From NCBI RefSeq assembly GCF_030580865.1, contig NZ_JAUQSY010000001.1:434001-498000 (forward strand): a stretch of 64,000 bases of DNA. The letters are read 5' to 3'. The translations under genes were made by a program, and so were the position numbers. The notes under the pieces were generated by a model. The model was not told the DNA's origin. It searched no databases and worked only from the letters and a program-made list of their open reading frames with translations. The DNA is from Hymenobacter aranciens (GTDB lineage: Bacteria > Bacteroidota > Bacteroidia > Cytophagales > Hymenobacteraceae). This document shows positions 61,260 through 64,000 of this stretch, piece by piece; positions within the stretch are counted from its first letter, which is position 1, and each line of letters opens with the position of its first letter.

Positions 61260-62090
61260 TTATTTCGCTTTTTCGGGCACGCGCATGGCTTGCAGGGCTT
61301 CATAATTGCCCTGGAAAACGTTGAAGTCGACTACGCCGCGGATGCCGGGCACGTAGGCTTCGTCGGAATGCTGCCAGATTATCCACTTGCTCTTGGGCAT
61401 CACGGGCTTCTCGACCTCGTAGTGGGCCAGCCAGAGCGGATATTTGTCGAAGTGCCCGGCCAGGTGGCGGCGGTAGAAACCGTGGTTGGAATAGATGATG
61501 GGACGCACGCCGTAGTTCGCCTCCACGAGGCGCAGCCAGCGGGCCACTTCGCGGCGCATCACGGCCACGTCGTGAAAGTTAGCGGCTTCGACGTCGAGCA
61601 CTGGGGGCAGGTCGCCGGGCTCGATGGGCACGTAGCGGGTGAACAGGTCAGCCTGGGTTTTGCCGTCGCGGTTGGGCTGGAAGTAGTGGTAGGCGCCGCG
61701 CAGGATGCCGGCCTTGTGGGCCTCACGCCAGTTGCGCTGGAAGCGCGGGTCGCGTAGCGTGGCCCCTTCGCTGGCCTTGATGAAGGCGAAGCGCACGTTG
61801 TGCTTGGCCACTTCGGGCCAGTCGATTTTGCCCTGGTAGGCCGATACGTCGATGCCGTGAACGGAATAACCGGACAGCAGCGGCGTTTTTTCGCGCCCCG
61901 TGAGGCCGCCGCTGGTGAAAGTGGCCCAGGCCCGCCGGATGTAGCGATTGAGCTGCCGCTGGTTGCGTTGGTAGATGTAGCCACCCACGAGGCCCAGCAC
62001 CAGCAGCGCAGTCAGCAGCCAGCGCCCCCAGGGAAACCCCAGGCGACGGGCAGCAGGCTTGCGGGAGGAGGGGCGGGGAGTGGGCGGCAT
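61260..62090 (-). CDS. GH25 family lysozyme (membrane-anchored)
   Basis: A 276-aa muramidase from the ATG at 62090. One N-terminal transmembrane helix (WLLTALLVLGLVGGYIY) anchors it with the catalytic domain outside. GH25 motifs are GIDVSAYQGKIDWPEVAKH, FAFIKASEGATLRDPRFQRN, ILRGAYHYF, LPPVLDVE (catalytic Asp-x-Glu), IIYSNHGFY and WQHSDEAYVPGIRGVVDFN. It probably trims cell-wall peptidoglycan. It is divergent from the VF530-type gene. Confidence 0.93.
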   Translation of the reverse strand: MPPTPRPSSRKPAARRLGFPWGRWLLTALLVLGLVGGYIYQRNQRQLNRYIRRAWATFTSGGLTGREKTPLLSGYSVHGIDVSAYQGKIDWPEVAKHNVRFAFIKASEGATLRDPRFQRNWREAHKAGILRGAYHYFQPNRDGKTQADLFTRYVPIEPGDLPPVLDVEAANFHDVAVMRREVARWLRLVEANYGVRPIIYSNHGFYRRHLAGHFDKYPLWLAHYEVEKPVMPKSKWIIWQHSDEAYVPGIRGVVDFNVFQGNYEALQAMRVPEKAK

Positions 62091-62104
62091 GCAGGAGAAC
62101 TGGT

Positions 62105-62112
62105 CAAAAATA
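62105..62112 (-). promoter_or_regulatory. -7 promoter element for the GH25 lysozyme gene
   Basis: The minus strand reads TATTTTTG, matching TAnnTTTG, 15 bp before the ATG at 62090. Confidence 0.45.
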
Positions 62113-62189
62113 ACGCACGCCCGCGCTCCAATCGTGCCCCGCACCGTCTTTTTCGCCAACTTTACGCGTATTCCCGCATTATTTCGCCC

Positions 62190-62465
62190 ATGTCTTTCCT
62201 CCTGAACTCCGAAGCCCGCGACGAATCCGGCCACCTCATCCGCGAGTTGCACGGGGTGAAGCTGGCCGATATTCTCACCTACCTCGTGGCTGCCTACGAC
62301 TGGCCCGGCCTCGACGAGCGGCTGCGCATGAACTGCTTTGCCGTGAACCCCAGCATCAAATCGAGCCTGAGCTTCCTGCGCCGCACACCCTGGGCCCGGG
62401 CCAAAGTGGAGGAGCTCTACATCAAAGCCCGCACGGCCGACGTGACGGGCCGCAAACGCCCCTAG
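62190..62465 (+). CDS. VF530 family DNA-binding-like protein
   Basis: A 91-aa protein from the ATG at 62190. The family pattern is clear: HGVKLADILTYLVAAYDW, LDERLRMNCFAVNPSIKSSL, then SFLRRTPWARAKVEELYI. From family knowledge, the structure of VF530 suggests a helical DNA-binding module, but function is unproven. It lies in a unit with the next gene (3 bp gap). Confidence 0.88.
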   Translation: MSFLLNSEARDESGHLIRELHGVKLADILTYLVAAYDWPGLDERLRMNCFAVNPSIKSSLSFLRRTPWARAKVEELYIKARTADVTGRKRP

Positions 62466-62468
62466 CGC

Positions 62469-62792
62469 ATGGCCGGCTCCGCTCCTAAATCTTCGGGAAG
62501 CGCGCTACTGGCTGGTTTGGCGGGCTTTGTGGTGTTCGAAACGCTGGCGTTTTTCCTGCTGCGCTTCCTTACCTCCGGCCTGGGCGAGGCCGACCAGTAC
62601 CAGCCCGACAACACCATCGTCAGCAACTGGGTGAAGACGATGGTGTTCGTACTACTGCACCTGACGCTGGTGATTGTGGCCGTGCTGGTGCTGAGCAACC
62701 GGCTGCCGCGCCATTATCGCGGGCAGGTGATGGGGTGGTTTTATCTATCGCTGCTGATGAGCTTTGTGCTGCTGATTCCGCTGTTCGGGTAA
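62469..62792 (+). CDS. Small membrane protein of unknown function
   Basis: A 107-aa protein with three hydrophobic helices (LLAGLAGFVVFETLAFFLL, VFVLLHLTLVIVAVLVL, MGWFYLSLLMSFVLLIPL). It begins 3 bp after the VF530-type stop codon, so it is almost surely cotranscribed. No family recognised. Confidence 0.74.
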   Translation: MAGSAPKSSGSALLAGLAGFVVFETLAFFLLRFLTSGLGEADQYQPDNTIVSNWVKTMVFVLLHLTLVIVAVLVLSNRLPRHYRGQVMGWFYLSLLMSFVLLIPLFG

Positions 62793-62807
62793 CGTGAACT
62801 ACAGCTG

Positions 62808-62880
62808 AGTTAAAAGTTGAGGGTTAAAAGTTAAAACCAGTTCATCACTGCTTTTAACTTTTAACCCTCAACTTTTAATT
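62808..62880. repeat. AT-rich hairpin repeat, copy 3 (probable bidirectional terminator)
   Basis: About 29-bp arms (GTTAAAAGTTGAGGGTTAAA.. and ..TTTTAACCCTCAACTTTTAA) with a 15-bp loop lie between the convergent small membrane protein and transketolase genes. Confidence 0.8.
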
Positions 62881-62896
62881 TGTAAAAAGGAGGCTC

Positions 62897-64000
62897 TTAC
62901 GACAGCACTTCCTTCTCTGCGCTGCCCTTTTCCTTGCCTTTGAGCACTTCGTGCGCTTTCGCCACCACGTTTTCCACGGTGAAGCCAAACTCCGCCATCA
63001 CTTCCTCACCCGGGCCCGATTCGCCAAAGCGATTCATCGCAAGGCTGAAGCCTTCGTCGGTGGCGTACTTGTGCCAGCCGATGGGCGAGCCGGCCTCAAT
63101 GGTAATGCGCTTTTTCAGGCTGGGCGGCAGTATTTTGTGTTGGTATGTTTCGTCCTGCTGCTCAAACAATTCCCAGCTGGGCATGCTCACTACGCGGGCC
63201 GGTACGCCTTCCTTCGCCAGGGCTTCCTGCGCCTTCAGCGCCAACGAAACCTCGGAGCCGGTGGCGATGAGAATGAGCTTCGCCTGACCTTCGGCTTCTT
63301 TCAGAATGTAAGCGCCTTTGGCCACGCCCTCGCGGGCCGAGCCGAGCACGGTCTGGTCGAAAACCGGCAGCTTCTGGCGGCTGAGAATCAGCAGCACCGG
63401 CGACTTGGGCTTGGTGAGGGCCACGCGCCACGATTCGACGGTTTCGTTGGCATCGCCGGGGCGCAGCACAATGATATTGGGGATGGTGCGCAGCGATACC
63501 ACCTGCTCGATGGGCTGGTGGGTGGGGCCGTCTTCGCCCAGCCCGATGCTGTCGTGGGTGAAGACGAACGTAACGGCCGACTCGGCCAACGCCGTGAGAC
63601 GGATGGCCCCGCGCATGTAGTCGCTGAACGTGAGGAAGGTACCGCCGTACACGCGCAGGCCGCCGTGGTGGCTCAGGCCGTTGAGGGCGCCGCCCATGGC
63701 GTGCTCGCGCACCCCAAACCAGACGTTGTTGTGGGCATAATTACCTGGCTGAAAGCTCACGTCGCCGCTCGTCGGCATGTCGTTGGAGCTGGCCAAATCG
63801 GCCGAGCCGCCGAAGAGGTAGGGGATGCTTTTCTTCAACGCTTCCAGCGCTTTGCCCGAAGCTTGGCGGGTGGCCAGCTCTTTATCAGCAGGCGTGAAGA
63901 CGGGCAGGTCCTTGTCCCAGTCCTTCGGCAACTCGCCTTTAAAGGAAATCTGAAACTGCTTGGCTTCGGCTTCAAATTCCTTCGCGAATTTCGCAAACTG
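62897..64000 (-). CDS. tkt: Transketolase, C-terminal part (runs off right edge)
   Basis: The frame is open from the stop codon at 62897 to the right edge, giving 367 codons with no start in the window; an upstream part is missing. The pyrimidine-binding domain shows FGGSADLASSNDMPT, WFGVREHAMGGALNGLSHHG, THDSIGLGEDGPTHQPIEQ and VLRPGDANETVESWRVAL. The C-terminal domain ends with GSPIGWHKYATDEGFSLAMN and FGESGPGEEVMAEFGFT. It transfers two-carbon units in the pentose phosphate pathway, with thiamine diphosphate. Confidence 0.95.
   Translation of the reverse strand, partial: QFAKFAKEFEAEAKQFQISFKGELPKDWDKDLPVFTPADKELATRQASGKALEALKKSIPYLFGGSADLASSNDMPTSGDVSFQPGNYAHNNVWFGVREHAMGGALNGLSHHGGLRVYGGTFLTFSDYMRGAIRLTALAESAVTFVFTHDSIGLGEDGPTHQPIEQVVSLRTIPNIIVLRPGDANETVESWRVALTKPKSPVLLILSRQKLPVFDQTVLGSAREGVAKGAYILKEAEGQAKLILIATGSEVSLALKAQEALAKEGVPARVVSMPSWELFEQQDETYQHKILPPSLKKRITIEAGSPIGWHKYATDEGFSLAMNRFGESGPGEEVMAEFGFTVENVVAKAHEVLKGKEKGSAEKEVLS

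Overview
The window looks like a chromosomal segment of a high-GC member of the Bacteroidota, most likely Hymenobacteraceae and probably Hymenobacter. The genus is inference from gene content and base composition. The evidence is Bacteroidota-type -7 promoter elements (TAnnTTTG), a fused aspartokinase/homoserine dehydrogenase in a thrA-thrB-thrC block, a SusA/SusG-like starch cluster, a BlaI-M56 peptidase-TonB operon, a DUF4783-nadC pair, and many lipoproteins with lipoboxes. No rRNA, tRNA, CRISPR array, phage or canonical insertion sequence was seen.

Layout. Positions 1-1850 hold the 5' part of a large secreted beta-helix protein that runs off the left edge. Positions 2004-5663 carry lutB, an M28 peptidase and ispF on the minus strand. 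Positions 5874-13231 are a TetR-TolC-MFP-RND efflux operon with a visible candidate operator and a 21-bp minisatellite between the MFP and RND genes. Positions 13364-16809 hold a degenerate acyl carrier protein, a DUF1232 protein, an ECF sigma factor paired with an anti-sigma/trypsin-like membrane protease, and a small lipoprotein. Positions 17035-19390 are a type IV McrBC-like restriction pair. Positions 19513-26199 hold a lipoprotein, a 2OG-Fe(II) oxygenase, a ChrA transporter, an orphan exported protein and an acyltransferase. Positions 26265-30108 are a TonB-like protein, an M56-TonB fusion, BlaI and a ChaN-like protein. Positions 30294-31409 encode a membrane protein and an SRAP protein.

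Positions 31601-40081 form a starch/maltose cluster: alpha-glucan phosphorylase, two GH13 enzymes and an SLC45-type MFS transporter. It is interrupted at 35520-35992 by a GxxExxY nuclease-like gene bracketed by about 40-bp inverted repeats, and by an SDR gene. Positions 40164-43572 hold an FAD amine oxidase-like protein, a haem-c lipoprotein and a WGR/beta-propeller protein. Positions 43654-48537 are the threonine genes. Positions 48742-56902 carry prfA, a beta-helix lipoprotein, two small lipoproteins, gpmI, DUF4783, nadC and a YcxB-like protein. Positions 56948-58285 are a His-rich lipoprotein and a ZIP metal transporter separated by a perfect double palindrome. Positions 58461-62792 hold cbpM/cbpA-type chaperone genes, a DUF6799 protein, RlpA, a GH25 lysozyme, a VF530 protein and a small membrane protein. 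The right edge cuts a transketolase gene.

The most distinctive structural feature is the number of dispersed palindromic repeat families in short intergenic spaces. They are GTCAT(G/C)CTGA elements (4 copies), GTAGCGCGGACTTTGTAGTCC elements (2 copies), CGCAGAGGACGCAGA elements (2 solo copies plus an inverted pair around the GxxExxY gene), CACGGATT arms around a terminator, and AT-rich hairpins. Several sit flush against gene ends and supply a neighbour's stop codon. The leading candidate for an undescribed system is the GxxExxY gene together with its CGCAGAGG repeats. Other points of interest are the heptad-coding array at 9446-9715, the alpha-glucan phosphorylase with Thr at the PLP-lysine position, the ACP lacking the phosphopantetheine serine, and the sigma/anti-sigma-protease pair.
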